From: Chelonobacter sp006228105
GTDB taxonomy: Bacteria; Pseudomonadota; Gammaproteobacteria; Enterobacterales; Pasteurellaceae
Reading direction: 5' to 3' (one strand)
Assembly (NCBI RefSeq): GCF_006228105.1
Contig: NZ_VDHH01000060.1
Length of the DNA: 9,016 nucleotides
Under the pieces are notes generated by a model, which was not told the DNA's origin, ran no database searches, and saw only the letters and a list, made by a program, of their open reading frames with translations. Of the stretch, positions 1 through 6,351 are shown piece by piece (position 1 is the first letter of the stretch; each line of letters starts with the position of its first letter). Both the position numbers and the translations under genes were made by a program.

Positions 1-355
<355 letters not shown>

Positions 356-435
356 TTATCGATGGTTCAGTTACCACATTAACCTAATGTAGAAATTGAT
401 TTCAATTGAATGGGATTGCAATAAGAATAGAAAAG

Positions 436-511
436 TGGTGCTGATAGGCGGATTCGAACCGCCGACCTCACCCTTACCAAGGGTGCGCTCTACCAACTGA
501 GCTATATCAGC
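436..511 (-). tRNA. thrT: tRNA-Thr (anticodon GGT)
   Basis: A 76-nt tRNA including an encoded CCA tail (TGG at 436-438 on the plus strand). The acceptor stem GCTGATA pairs with TATCAGC. The anticodon loop CTTGGTAA gives GGT, and the T-loop GGTTCGAATCC is standard. It is the last tRNA before tuf, the position of thrT in E. coli. Confidence 0.98.
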
Positions 512-515
512 GCTT

Positions 516-591
<76 letters not shown>

Positions 592-634
592 TTCTTATTC
601 ATCTACCCCAATCATCTGGATTTGAATGAAAAAA

Positions 635-719
635 TGGTGGAGGGAGAAGGATTCGAACCTTCGAAGGCTGAGCCGGCAGATTTACAGTCTGCTCCCTTTG
701 GCCGCTCGGGAATCCCTCC
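635..719 (-). tRNA. tyrU: tRNA-Tyr (anticodon GTA)
   Basis: An 85-nt class II tRNA with a long variable arm, as expected for tyrosine. The acceptor GGAGGGA pairs with TCCCTCC, the anticodon segment GACTGTAAATC gives GTA, and CCA is encoded at 635-637 (as TGG). It is third from tuf in the tRNA cluster, matching tyrU. Confidence 0.98.
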
Positions 720-752
720 ACGCTACTTATTTACGCTTACTTACTTAAGTAA

Positions 753-828
<76 letters not shown>

Positions 829-848
829 GACGCAAACAAGTGAGGCGT

Positions 849-876
849 ATTATAGGGATATAAATTCCCCTGACAA
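849..876 (-). promoter_or_regulatory. Promoter of the tRNA-tuf operon
   Basis: On the minus strand, TTGTCA (871-876) and a consensus TATAAT (849-854) are separated by 16 bp and lie about 20 bp before the first tRNA. The bases after the -10 are ACGCCTC, a GC-rich discriminator typical of stable-RNA promoters under stringent (ppGpp) control. The DNA upstream of the -35 (about 877-900) is A/T-rich and could act as an UP element. The boxes are seen directly; the regulation is inferred from the promoter class. Confidence 0.85.
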
Positions 877-1005
877 GCATTTTTTGCAAAAAAATGGCAA
901 ATTTTCATTGTTCGATTGCTTTTTAAACAAGATGAAGAAGATTTAAACTAATTTCTTATAAAAATCGAGAAAACCACATGTTATCCCACCACTTATCATG
1001 CACAC

Positions 1006-2538
1006 TTAACGCTCAGATTGATTCGCCAAACGTGCCAATAATCGATCCATCGCACGATATCCCAAGGCTTCGGTTAAATGTTGTCGTTCAATCTGTTCAC
1101 AACCGTCCAAATCAGCAATAGTACGCGAGACTTTTAAAATTCGGTGATACGCACGCACCGACAGTCCCAGTTTTAATAACGCATTTTCTAAAAACAACGA
1201 ATCCGCCGAACTCAATGCACAATGTTGTTCCAACAGTTTACCACTCAAATGCGCATTAATTTTTCCGCTGCGTGCCAGCTGTTTTTCTTGCACTACAACC
1301 ACTTTTGACCGCACTTGTTCGCTCGTTTCACCACGTTCCCCACCTTGTTGCAGACTGCCGGCCGGTAATAACGGCACTGCAATCGATAAATCAAAGCGAT
1401 CGAGAAACGGGCCGGATAAACGATTGAGATAGCGCATCACCTGCTGAATCGAAGTGCGGTTGTGCAAGCCTTGATAATGTCCGGTCGGGCTCGGATTCAT
1501 CGCTGCAACCAACTGAAACTTTGCCGGAAACCGCACTTTGGCATTGGCTCGGGAAATCACAATTTCGCCCGATTCCAACGGTTCACGCAGTGCATCCAGC
1601 ACTTTGCGTTCGAACTCAGGCAGTTCATCCAGAAACAACACGCCATTGTGCGCCAGCGAAATCTCGCCCGGTTTCGGGCTAGAACCGCCGCCAACCAGCG
1701 CTGCCAGTGAAGCACTGTGGTGCGGGGTACGAAATGGTCGCTGACGCCAATATTGACTATGTAATCGAGTTTGTACCAAGCTGGCAACAGCAGCACTCTC
1801 TATGGCTTCATGCTCATTCATTTCCGGCAAAAGTGCGGTCAGCCGACTTGCTAACATCGTTTTTCCGGTGCCGGGCGGCCCTAAAAACAGCAAGTTATGT
1901 TGCCCGGCAGCCGCAATCGTCAGTGCCCGCTTAGCATGCTGCTGCCCGATAATATCGGTTAAACAACGGCTCTCCTGTGGCAATTGCTGCACCGGAAATG
2001 AGGTTAGCTGCGCCGAAGGTAATTCATCCTGTCCTTGCAAAAATGTCGCAATTTGCAGCAACGAATCAGCGAAATAAGTTTGATAATCACCGAGCAACCC
2101 TGCCTGCTCCGCATTTTCACTGGCTATAATCAATTTCCGTTTGACTTTCCCGGCCTCGATAATCGCCGGAATCACGCCCTGCGTGCCACGTAGCTCACCG
2201 GTTAATGCCAACTCACCCAAAAACTCATAACGTCCCAAATTCTCCGCCGAAATCTGCCCCGAAGCCGCCAAAATGCCCAATGCTATTGCCAAATCGTAAC
2301 GCCCTCCTTCTTTTGGCAAATCCGCCGGCGCCAGGTTAATCGTCATGCGGTACAATGGATATTCAAAACGCGCATTAATCAGCGCACTGCGCACCCGATC
2401 GCGCGCTTCTTTCACTGCTGTTTCCGGCAAGCCGACCAAGGTCAATCCCGGTTTACCACGACTCATATGCACTTCAATCGTCACCAACGGCGCTTCCACT
2501 CCGATACACGCCCGACTATAAACAATCGCTAACGACAT
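1006..2538 (-). CDS. comM: ComM, AAA+ branch-migration helicase of natural transformation
   Basis: ComM (YifB in E. coli) is a hexameric AAA+ helicase that extends strand invasion when transforming DNA recombines with the chromosome. The 510-residue protein has the usual three parts: an N-terminal ChlI-type domain (about 1-165), a Mg-chelatase-like AAA+ domain and a C-terminal Mg-chelatase C domain (about 400-500). Walker A GPPGTGKT is at 220-227, Walker B VLFLDE at 300-305, a sensor asparagine in AAMNP at 348 and the arginine of LDRFDL at 381. I chose ATG at 2536-2538 because it begins the conserved MSLAIVYSRA and sits about 4 nt after GAGAGG; a TTG ten codons upstream would swallow that site. 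Length is normal. Expression is probably competence-induced through the palindrome at 2611-2636. Confidence 0.97.
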   Translation of the reverse strand: MSLAIVYSRACIGVEAPLVTIEVHMSRGKPGLTLVGLPETAVKEARDRVRSALINARFEYPLYRMTINLAPADLPKEGGRYDLAIALGILAASGQISAENLGRYEFLGELALTGELRGTQGVIPAIIEAGKVKRKLIIASENAEQAGLLGDYQTYFADSLLQIATFLQGQDELPSAQLTSFPVQQLPQESRCLTDIIGQQHAKRALTIAAAGQHNLLFLGPPGTGKTMLASRLTALLPEMNEHEAIESAAVASLVQTRLHSQYWRQRPFRTPHHSASLAALVGGGSSPKPGEISLAHNGVLFLDELPEFERKVLDALREPLESGEIVISRANAKVRFPAKFQLVAAMNPSPTGHYQGLHNRTSIQQVMRYLNRLSGPFLDRFDLSIAVPLLPAGSLQQGGERGETSEQVRSKVVVVQEKQLARSGKINAHLSGKLLEQHCALSSADSLFLENALLKLGLSVRAYHRILKVSRTIADLDGCEQIERQHLTEALGYRAMDRLLARLANQSER

Positions 2539-2570
2539 ATTGCCTCTCTCTTGAATAAGAAATAGCAAGC

Positions 2571-2576
2571 AGTATA
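2571..2576 (-). promoter_or_regulatory. Probable -10 box of comM (TATACT)
   Basis: TATACT on the minus strand lies about 33 bp before the comM ATG and predicts a start near 2564. No good -35 hexamer is found 16-18 bp upstream (that DNA is a T-run), as is usual for promoters that depend on an activator. The centre of the palindrome at 2611-2636 is about 60 bp upstream of the predicted start, the classical class I CRP spacing. Confidence 0.6.
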
Positions 2577-2579
2577 GAA

Positions 2580-2588
2580 AAGTGCGGT
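2580..2588 (+). repeat. Uptake signal sequence in the comM promoter
   Basis: A perfect AAGTGCGGT copy between the comM -10 box and the palindrome, followed by CAAGAAAAAA, which matches the A/T-rich flank of extended Haemophilus-type uptake sequences. It is one of the few copies here outside a gene. Confidence 0.9.
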
Positions 2589-2610
2589 CAAGAAAAAACG
2601 AATGCCGATA

Positions 2611-2636
2611 TTTTTTACGATCCGGATCGTAAAAAA
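2611..2636. promoter_or_regulatory. 26-bp perfect palindrome, candidate CRE (CRP/Sxy site) for comM
   Basis: A perfect, loopless palindrome in the 103-bp gap between xerD and comM. Its core is TACGA-N6-TCGTA flanked by runs of T and A. Pasteurellaceae competence genes, comM among them in H. influenzae, carry a CRE with core TGCGA-N6-TCGCA that binds CRP with Sxy. Spacing, A/T flanks, C6-G7-A8 and position near -60 all fit. The second base of each half-site is A instead of G, symmetrically, so the match is not canonical. A terminator reading is less likely: there is no loop and no T-run after the dyad in the xerD direction. Confidence 0.7.
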
Positions 2637-2641
2637 ATCAA

Positions 2642-3535
2642 TTATCCGCGAGGATGAAACTGTTGGTGCAGTTTTTTCAGACGTTCTTTGGCAACGTGAG
2701 TGTAGATTTGGGTGGTGGAGAGATCACTGTGGCCGAGCAACATTTGCACCACGCGTAAGTCCGCGCCGTGATTCACCAAATGTGTGGCAAAAGCGTGACG
2801 CAGCACATGTGGCGAGAGGCTGTCTTGGTCGATTTGTGCCAATAAGGCGTAGTGTTTAATCCGGTGCCAGAATGTCTGGCGAGTCATCATCGTGCCGCGT
2901 AAGCTTGGGAACAACACATCAGAGCTCTGCCCTTTCAACAGCACCGTACGTCCGTATAATACAAACTGTTGAATCCAATACGTTGCTTCTTCACCCATCG
3001 GCACCAACCGCTCTTTGTCGCCTTTGCCGATCACCCGCACTACGCCTTGATTCAAACTGAGGTGATTCAGGGTTAAAGTGACCAATTCAGTCACGCGCAA
3101 GCCGGTGGCGTATAACAGTTCTAACATCGCTTTATCGCGCAACTCCAATGGATCATCGGTTGCTGGCGCATTCAGCAAATCAGTAACCTGTGCTTCGCTC
3201 AAGTATTTCGGCAGACGCGACGGCAGTTTGGGGGAGGTTAGCAGTGCGGTCGGATCATCGCTACGATATTTTTCACGATATAAATATTGAAATAGTTTGC
3301 GCATCGCACTTAACAAGCGCGCCGAGCTGGTGGCTTTATAACCCTGCGCCAAGCGATCACCAAGAAAAGCTTGCAAATCAAACACATCAAGAGTGATCAA
3401 GCTGAATTGTCGCTGTTCTAGCCAGAGGCAAAGTGCGGTCAAGTCCAAGCGATAAGAGGCGATGGTATTTTCTGACAACCCTTTTTCCAACCACAGTTCA
3501 TTAAGGAACAAATCTATCAGTGTGCTGTCTTTCAT
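2642..3535 (-). CDS. xerD: XerD, site-specific tyrosine recombinase
   Basis: XerD works with XerC at dif to resolve chromosome dimers at the septum, activated by FtsK. The 297-residue protein is one residue shorter than E. coli XerD and closely resembles it throughout. The N-terminal SAM-like core-binding domain covers about 1-105 (KATSSARLLSAMRKLFQYLY at 67-86) and the catalytic domain about 108-290. All six active-site residues are present: R147, K171, H243, R246, H269 and nucleophile Y278 in STTQIYTH. The ATG at 3533-3535 follows AGGAG closely. The xerD stop lies 6 bp from the palindrome in front of comM. The ABC ATPase gene ends 65 bp upstream with no visible terminator, so some readthrough into xerD is possible. 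Confidence 0.97.
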   Translation of the reverse strand: MKDSTLIDLFLNELWLEKGLSENTIASYRLDLTALCLWLEQRQFSLITLDVFDLQAFLGDRLAQGYKATSSARLLSAMRKLFQYLYREKYRSDDPTALLTSPKLPSRLPKYLSEAQVTDLLNAPATDDPLELRDKAMLELLYATGLRVTELVTLTLNHLSLNQGVVRVIGKGDKERLVPMGEEATYWIQQFVLYGRTVLLKGQSSDVLFPSLRGTMMTRQTFWHRIKHYALLAQIDQDSLSPHVLRHAFATHLVNHGADLRVVQMLLGHSDLSTTQIYTHVAKERLKKLHQQFHPRG

Positions 3536-3564
3536 ATTGCTCCTGTTGTCTGTTGTTTAATCGA

Positions 3565-3573
3565 ACCGCACTT
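3565..3573 (-). repeat. Uptake signal sequence between the ABC operon and xerD
   Basis: A perfect copy read on the minus strand, followed there by TCGATTAAACAACA, the A/T-rich flank of the extended consensus. The 65-bp gap that holds it has no hairpin, so it is not part of a paired-uptake-sequence terminator. Confidence 0.9.
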
Positions 3574-3600
3574 TAGGGTCTGCTTGATGAGAATACTATC

Positions 3601-4368
3601 TTAAATGCAATAATCAGCGTAGTCGATCGGATCGACCTGTTGTAAAAACTGTTTGGTACGCTCGTGTTGCGGACGACTGAAAAATGCTTTCGCCTCACCT
3701 TGCTCCACCACTTTGCCTTGATCGATAAACATCACCCGATCTGCCACCTCTTGCGCAAAACGGATTTCGTGGGTGACAATCACCATCGTCCAGCCCTCTT
3801 TTGCCAGCAATTTCAGCGTTTGCAACACTTCGTTGACCAATTCCGGATCCAGTGCCGATGTCGGTTCGTCCAGTAAAATCACCTCCGGCTGCACCGCTAA
3901 TGCGCGTGCAATGCCGACACGTTGCTGCTGTCCACCGGACAGCTGTGACGGATAGTAATCCAATTTATCGCCCAATCCGACCTTTTCCAGTAACGTTTGC
4001 GCCACCTGCCGAGCCAACGTCGGATCTTTTTTCTGCACCACAATCAAGCCTTCCATCACATTTTCCACCACCGTACGGTGCGGAAATAGATTATGCTGTT
4101 GAAACACCATCGCAGTACGGCGGCGTAGTTGTAATGTCTGCTGTTTGCTGATTTTGTGTGAAAAATCAATCTGCAAAGTGCGGTCACTGAATTCGAGCGT
4201 GCCTTGATCCGGCGTTTCCAACAGATTTAGACAGCGCAAAAAGGTGGTTTTGCCCGAACCGGATGGCCCGAGAATCGCGATCACTTCGCCTTTTTGTATT
4301 TGTAAATCAATCCCTTTCAGCACTTCAATGCCGTGAAATCGTTTATGAATATCTTTTACCCGTAACAT
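3601..4368 (-). CDS. Amino-acid ABC importer ATPase, probably cystine type (TcyN-like)
   Basis: The cytoplasmic ATPase that powers the importer encoded just upstream. The 255 residues carry every ABC motif: Walker A GPSGSGKT (34-41), Q-loop Q90, signature LSGGQ (143-147), Walker B ILLDE (D167, E168), D-loop SALD (171-174) and H-loop H200. The start is ATG at 4366-4368, preceded by AAGGA at a 5-nt spacing; that site overlaps the permease stop codon, so translation of the two is probably coupled. A TTG one codon earlier is too close to the site. The segments FQQHNLFPHRTVVENVMEG and ERTKQFL match the polar amino-acid group, nearest in my memory to the cystine ATPases TcyN/YecC. The substrate is inferred. 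An uptake signal lies inside the gene at 4176-4184. Confidence 0.93.
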   Translation of the reverse strand: MLRVKDIHKRFHGIEVLKGIDLQIQKGEVIAILGPSGSGKTTFLRCLNLLETPDQGTLEFSDRTLQIDFSHKISKQQTLQLRRRTAMVFQQHNLFPHRTVVENVMEGLIVVQKKDPTLARQVAQTLLEKVGLGDKLDYYPSQLSGGQQQRVGIARALAVQPEVILLDEPTSALDPELVNEVLQTLKLLAKEGWTMVIVTHEIRFAQEVADRVMFIDQGKVVEQGEAKAFFSRPQHERTKQFLQQVDPIDYADYCI

Positions 4369-4376
4369 CAAGATCC

Positions 4377-5093
4377 TTAACCGTAGCGAGAGAAGTGCTT
4401 TTCCAGCCTGCCTTGCAGCAATGACAGCGAGAAACAGATTATCCAGTAAATCAGCGCTGCTTCACTGTAAATCCAGAGAAATTCATAGGTGGTGGCAGCA
4501 ATGTTTTGCGCCTCACGAAACAGCTCGGTCACCAACACGGTGGACGCCAATGAGGTATCTTTGACCAAGCTGATAAAACTGTTCGATAGCGGTGGCACCG
4601 AAACCCGCATCGCCTGCGGCATAATGGTGCGGCGGAAGGTTTGGGCGTAGCTCATGCCAATTGAATACGAGGCTTCCCATTGCCCTTTCGGGATCGACAA
4701 AATAGCGGCACGCAGTGTTTCAGAAGCGTAAGCACCGATATTTAATGAAAAAGCGATCACCGCTGATGGAAACGGATCTAACTTCACGCCGATATTCGGC
4801 AAACCGTAGAAAATAATAAACAGCTGCACCAGCAACGGTGTACCACGAATCGCAGAGACATAAACTCGTGCCAGATAATACCCGAGCGCATACAATGGAT
4901 TAGTGCGTGGAATCACCCGAATCAGCGCAATAAACACCGCAATCAACATACCGAATAAAAACGACAACAACGTCAGCGGAACGGTGTTGAAAATCGCTCC
5001 ACGCAGCATGGGCAAAAAAGCGTCGATCAGCATCGACGCTTGTTGTTGATCTAAAAACGGCAATGCTGACAGCAGATTATTCAGTAACGTCAT
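4377..5093 (-). CDS. Amino-acid ABC importer permease, probably cystine type (TcyL-like)
   Basis: A HisM/GlnP-family inner-membrane permease of 238 residues, the usual size. Hydrophobic segments lie at about 36-58, 70-97, 108-125 and 205-226. The cytoplasmic EAA loop that docks on the ATPase is WEASYSIGM (139-147). RGTPLLVQLFIIFYGLP (83-99) and SNSFISLVKDTSLAS (170-184) are close to E. coli TcyL (YecS). The ATG at 5091-5093 is preferred to a TTG two codons upstream. It overlaps the end of the binding-protein gene by 17 bp, which argues for translational coupling; the Shine-Dalgarno match is weak. The ATPase start follows after 8 bp. The cystine assignment comes from family resemblance only. 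Confidence 0.93.
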   Translation of the reverse strand: MTLLNNLLSALPFLDQQQASMLIDAFLPMLRGAIFNTVPLTLLSFLFGMLIAVFIALIRVIPRTNPLYALGYYLARVYVSAIRGTPLLVQLFIIFYGLPNIGVKLDPFPSAVIAFSLNIGAYASETLRAAILSIPKGQWEASYSIGMSYAQTFRRTIMPQAMRVSVPPLSNSFISLVKDTSLASTVLVTELFREAQNIAATTYEFLWIYSEAALIYWIICFSLSLLQGRLEKHFSRYG

Positions 5094-5895
5094 CGCCAAA
5101 CCACTGCACAGAAAGGGCTTTTAGGCTGCCATCCGCACGCATATCATCCAAAGTGCGGTTGAACTCCGCTACTACCTCATCATTGCCTTTCAAAAAGACA
5201 AAACCGGAGCCAATTTTATTGTCATCACGATAAGCAATTTTTAAACCGGAATTCGGTTGCTGTTTCAAATAATCTAAAATTGCCAATTGCCCGTTCAGCG
5301 TTAAATCGGCACGTTTTTGTTTCACCAATTCCAGCGCCTGCGCCATGCCTTCGACTGGTAAGATCTCAGCACCGTTTTCCTTTGCCAACACATAGTAGCT
5401 GCTGTTGATGCTTTGTGCAGATTTTTTGCCTTTGACTTCATCAAGTGCGGTTAAATTGGGTGTTTCGACCGGCGTCACCACCACCGAGCGCTCGAAATTA
5501 TACGGTTCAGACAATAAATATTTCTGCTGGCGCTCCGGATTACTTAAGTCCACTTGGTTAGCAATAATATCAAAACGTTTAGCATTTAAACCGGCAAACA
5601 TCGCATCCCACTGCGTTTCAAAAAACTGCACTTCCAATCCCAAACGTTTTGCTACTTCACGAGTGACTTCCACATCAAAACCGGTCAAATTGCCATCTTT
5701 ATCATGAAAAGTAAACGGTGGATAAGTTCCTTCGGTGCCGACCCGCAATATTTTGCTGCTTGCCAACGTTTCTGCCAATGTCGCTTCTTTTGCTTCAGTC
5801 TTAGCTGCACTTGATTTACCTTGATCACAGGCACTCAAGCCGAATGCGGCAACTGCCACAGCAATCATAGCAAACCATTTTTTACTTAACTTCAT
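5077..5895 (-). CDS. Lipoprotein substrate-binding protein of the amino-acid ABC importer (TcyJ/FliY-like)
   Basis: The solute-binding component, a 272-residue family 3 binding protein. The signal peptide MKLSKKWFAMIAVAVAAFGL leads into the lipobox LSAC, with acylated Cys at 23. Asp at 24 (the +2 position) is the classical signal that keeps a lipoprotein in the inner membrane, so the protein is probably tethered beside its permease. E. coli FliY is a soluble periplasmic protein by contrast. The mature domain runs from LRVGTEGTYPPFTFHDKDG (about 50-69) to the C-terminal LSVQWFGDDVTE, which closely resembles the end of FliY (TcyJ). The start is ATG at 5893-5895, with a weak GGGA upstream. First gene of a three-gene operon. 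Ligand predicted, not shown: cystine or another polar amino acid. Confidence 0.93.
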   Translation of the reverse strand: MKLSKKWFAMIAVAVAAFGLSACDQGKSSAAKTEAKEATLAETLASSKILRVGTEGTYPPFTFHDKDGNLTGFDVEVTREVAKRLGLEVQFFETQWDAMFAGLNAKRFDIIANQVDLSNPERQQKYLLSEPYNFERSVVVTPVETPNLTALDEVKGKKSAQSINSSYYVLAKENGAEILPVEGMAQALELVKQKRADLTLNGQLAILDYLKQQPNSGLKIAYRDDNKIGSGFVFLKGNDEVVAEFNRTLDDMRADGSLKALSVQWFGDDVTE

Positions 5896-5929
5896 TCTTT
5901 ATTCCCACTGAGTTTTAAAATAGTGCTTT

Positions 5930-5938
5930 AGTATAATA
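5930..5938 (-). promoter_or_regulatory. Possible -10 region of the ABC importer operon
   Basis: On the minus strand TATTATACT contains two overlapping -10 candidates (TATTAT, TATACT) about 35 bp before the binding-protein ATG. No convincing -35 is present at the right distance, so the promoter may be weak or need an activator; the palindrome at 5973-5984 is placed for one. Confidence 0.4.
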
Positions 5939-5972
5939 GATTGCCGCAAACGCTACCATAATTACATCTGAT

Positions 5973-5984
5973 AAGTTATAACTT
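5973..5984. promoter_or_regulatory. Palindrome AAGTTATAACTT, candidate operator
   Basis: A perfect 12-bp palindrome centred about 55 bp upstream of the predicted ABC operon start. It overlaps the first of two TGATAAG repeats (5969-5975 and 5989-5995) spaced exactly 20 bp, about two helical turns. That arrangement suits an activator such as a LysR-type protein; cystine transporters in enterics are CysB-controlled, but I cannot match a CysB consensus here. Confidence 0.35.
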
Positions 5985-6060
5985 CCAGTGATAAGCGTTG
6001 TCGAAACCTCAAACACAATCCTAAAAATTCGCCTCGGCAATTGCTGTTCTGAAAAAACGC

Positions 6061-6089
6061 TTTATTTCCGCGCCGCAACTATTTATACT
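6061..6089 (+). promoter_or_regulatory. Possible promoter for the amidohydrolase leader
   Basis: A good -10 TATACT (6084-6089) with a poor -35 TTTATT (6061-6066) at 17 bp. Transcription would start near 6096, inside the dyad at 6093-6119, giving a leader of roughly 230 nt before the amidohydrolase. Confidence 0.4.
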
Positions 6090-6092
6090 ATC

Positions 6093-6119
6093 ATTCTAGT
6101 GCCCATCAGGAACTAGAAT
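6093..6119 (+). promoter_or_regulatory. Dyad ATTCTAGT / ACTAGAAT at the predicted transcript start
   Basis: Two perfect 8-base arms (6093-6100 and 6112-6119) surround an 11-base loop. The loop contains AGGA (6108-6111), which would serve as ribosome-binding site for the short ORF at 6121. It could be a repressor operator over the start site or, if transcription begins further upstream, an RNA hairpin controlling access to that site. Confidence 0.45.
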
Positions 6120-6120
6120 T

Positions 6121-6351
6121 ATGCAAACTCGCTCATTTAACAATAACCGCACTTTTGTCGCCAATAAAACCGTTATGCGATCTCTGCATAACCTATTGTC
6201 AGTATTGTTATCTGATCAACAAATATCCTCCGCCAGTGGGGATTTTTTTTGCCCGCAATTTAGCTCCGCAACTTTACGCACCATTCGATTGATTCCTATT
6301 TTGACAGCTAATTTATGGAGTAACCGCAATGCAACACGTTCGTACGTTTAA
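6121..6351 (+). CDS. Short leader ORF, 76 codons (tentative)
   Basis: No recognised family. The ORF starts at ATG 6121, nine bases after AGGA, and ends 23 bp inside the amidohydrolase gene in another frame. The overlap would allow translational coupling if it is translated. Codons 22-30 (L-H-N-L-L-S-V-L-L) hold five leucines using CTG, CTA, TTG, TTG and TTA, and lie just before the terminator at 6225-6250. This recalls attenuator peptides, but a 76-residue product is longer than usual and the leucine link has no obvious connection to the downstream enzyme. There is no signal peptide or clear domain. It may equally be a chance ORF over a structured leader. Confidence 0.3.
   Translation: MQTRSFNNNRTFVANKTVMRSLHNLLSVLLSDQQISSASGDFFCPQFSSATLRTIRLIPILTANLWSNRNATRSYV
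6146..6154 (-). repeat. Uptake signal sequence in the amidohydrolase leader
   Basis: A perfect minus-strand copy inside the short ORF; together with the copy at 6453-6461 it brackets the amidohydrolase start in the same orientation. Confidence 0.9.
6172..6192 (+). promoter_or_regulatory. Leader hairpin GTTATGC / GCATAAC
   Basis: A perfect 7-bp stem (6172-6178 with 6186-6192) and a 7-base loop, 33 bp before the terminator. Its 3' arm ATAAC (6188-6192) can alternatively pair with GTTAT at 6207-6211, so the leader can switch between two folds upstream of the terminator. Confidence 0.45.
6225..6250 (+). terminator. Intrinsic terminator inside the amidohydrolase leader
   Basis: The stem ATCCTC (6225-6230) pairs with GGGGAT (6238-6243), with one G-T pair and a 7-base loop, and is followed by a run of eight T (6243-6250). 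It lies about 80 bp before the amidohydrolase ATG on the same strand, where a terminator only makes sense if it is conditional. The stem is short, so termination may be partial. Confidence 0.55.

Larger units (their letters stand above)
5896..6328. other. 433-bp intergenic region between divergent genes
   Basis: This gap separates the leftward ABC operon from the rightward amidohydrolase gene. It holds a possible leftward -10 (5930-5938), a palindrome with flanking TGATAAG repeats (5969-5995), a possible rightward promoter (about 6061-6089), a 27-bp dyad at the predicted rightward start (6093-6119), a short ORF with an uptake sequence, and an intrinsic terminator (6225-6250). From 5996 to 6060 I see nothing recognisable. 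Confidence 0.7.

Noticed and set aside
2539..2568. Upstream TTG start for comM adding ten residues
   Set aside because: The added stretch contains the GAGAGG ribosome-binding site of the ATG start, and the conserved ComM N-terminus begins at MSLAIVYSRA.
2611..2636. Palindrome read as an xerD terminator
   Set aside because: There is no loop, the stem ends are A/T only, and in the xerD direction it is followed by AAAAAATAT and not by a T-run.
6093..6119. TrpR operator suggested by the two CTAG motifs
   Set aside because: TrpR boxes have the CTAG half-sites 8 bp apart; here they are 17 bp apart.
6301..6306. TTGACA, a perfect -35 hexamer just before the amidohydrolase gene
   Set aside because: At 16-18 bp downstream there is only CCGCAA-like sequence at the start codon, so no -10 is possible before the ATG.
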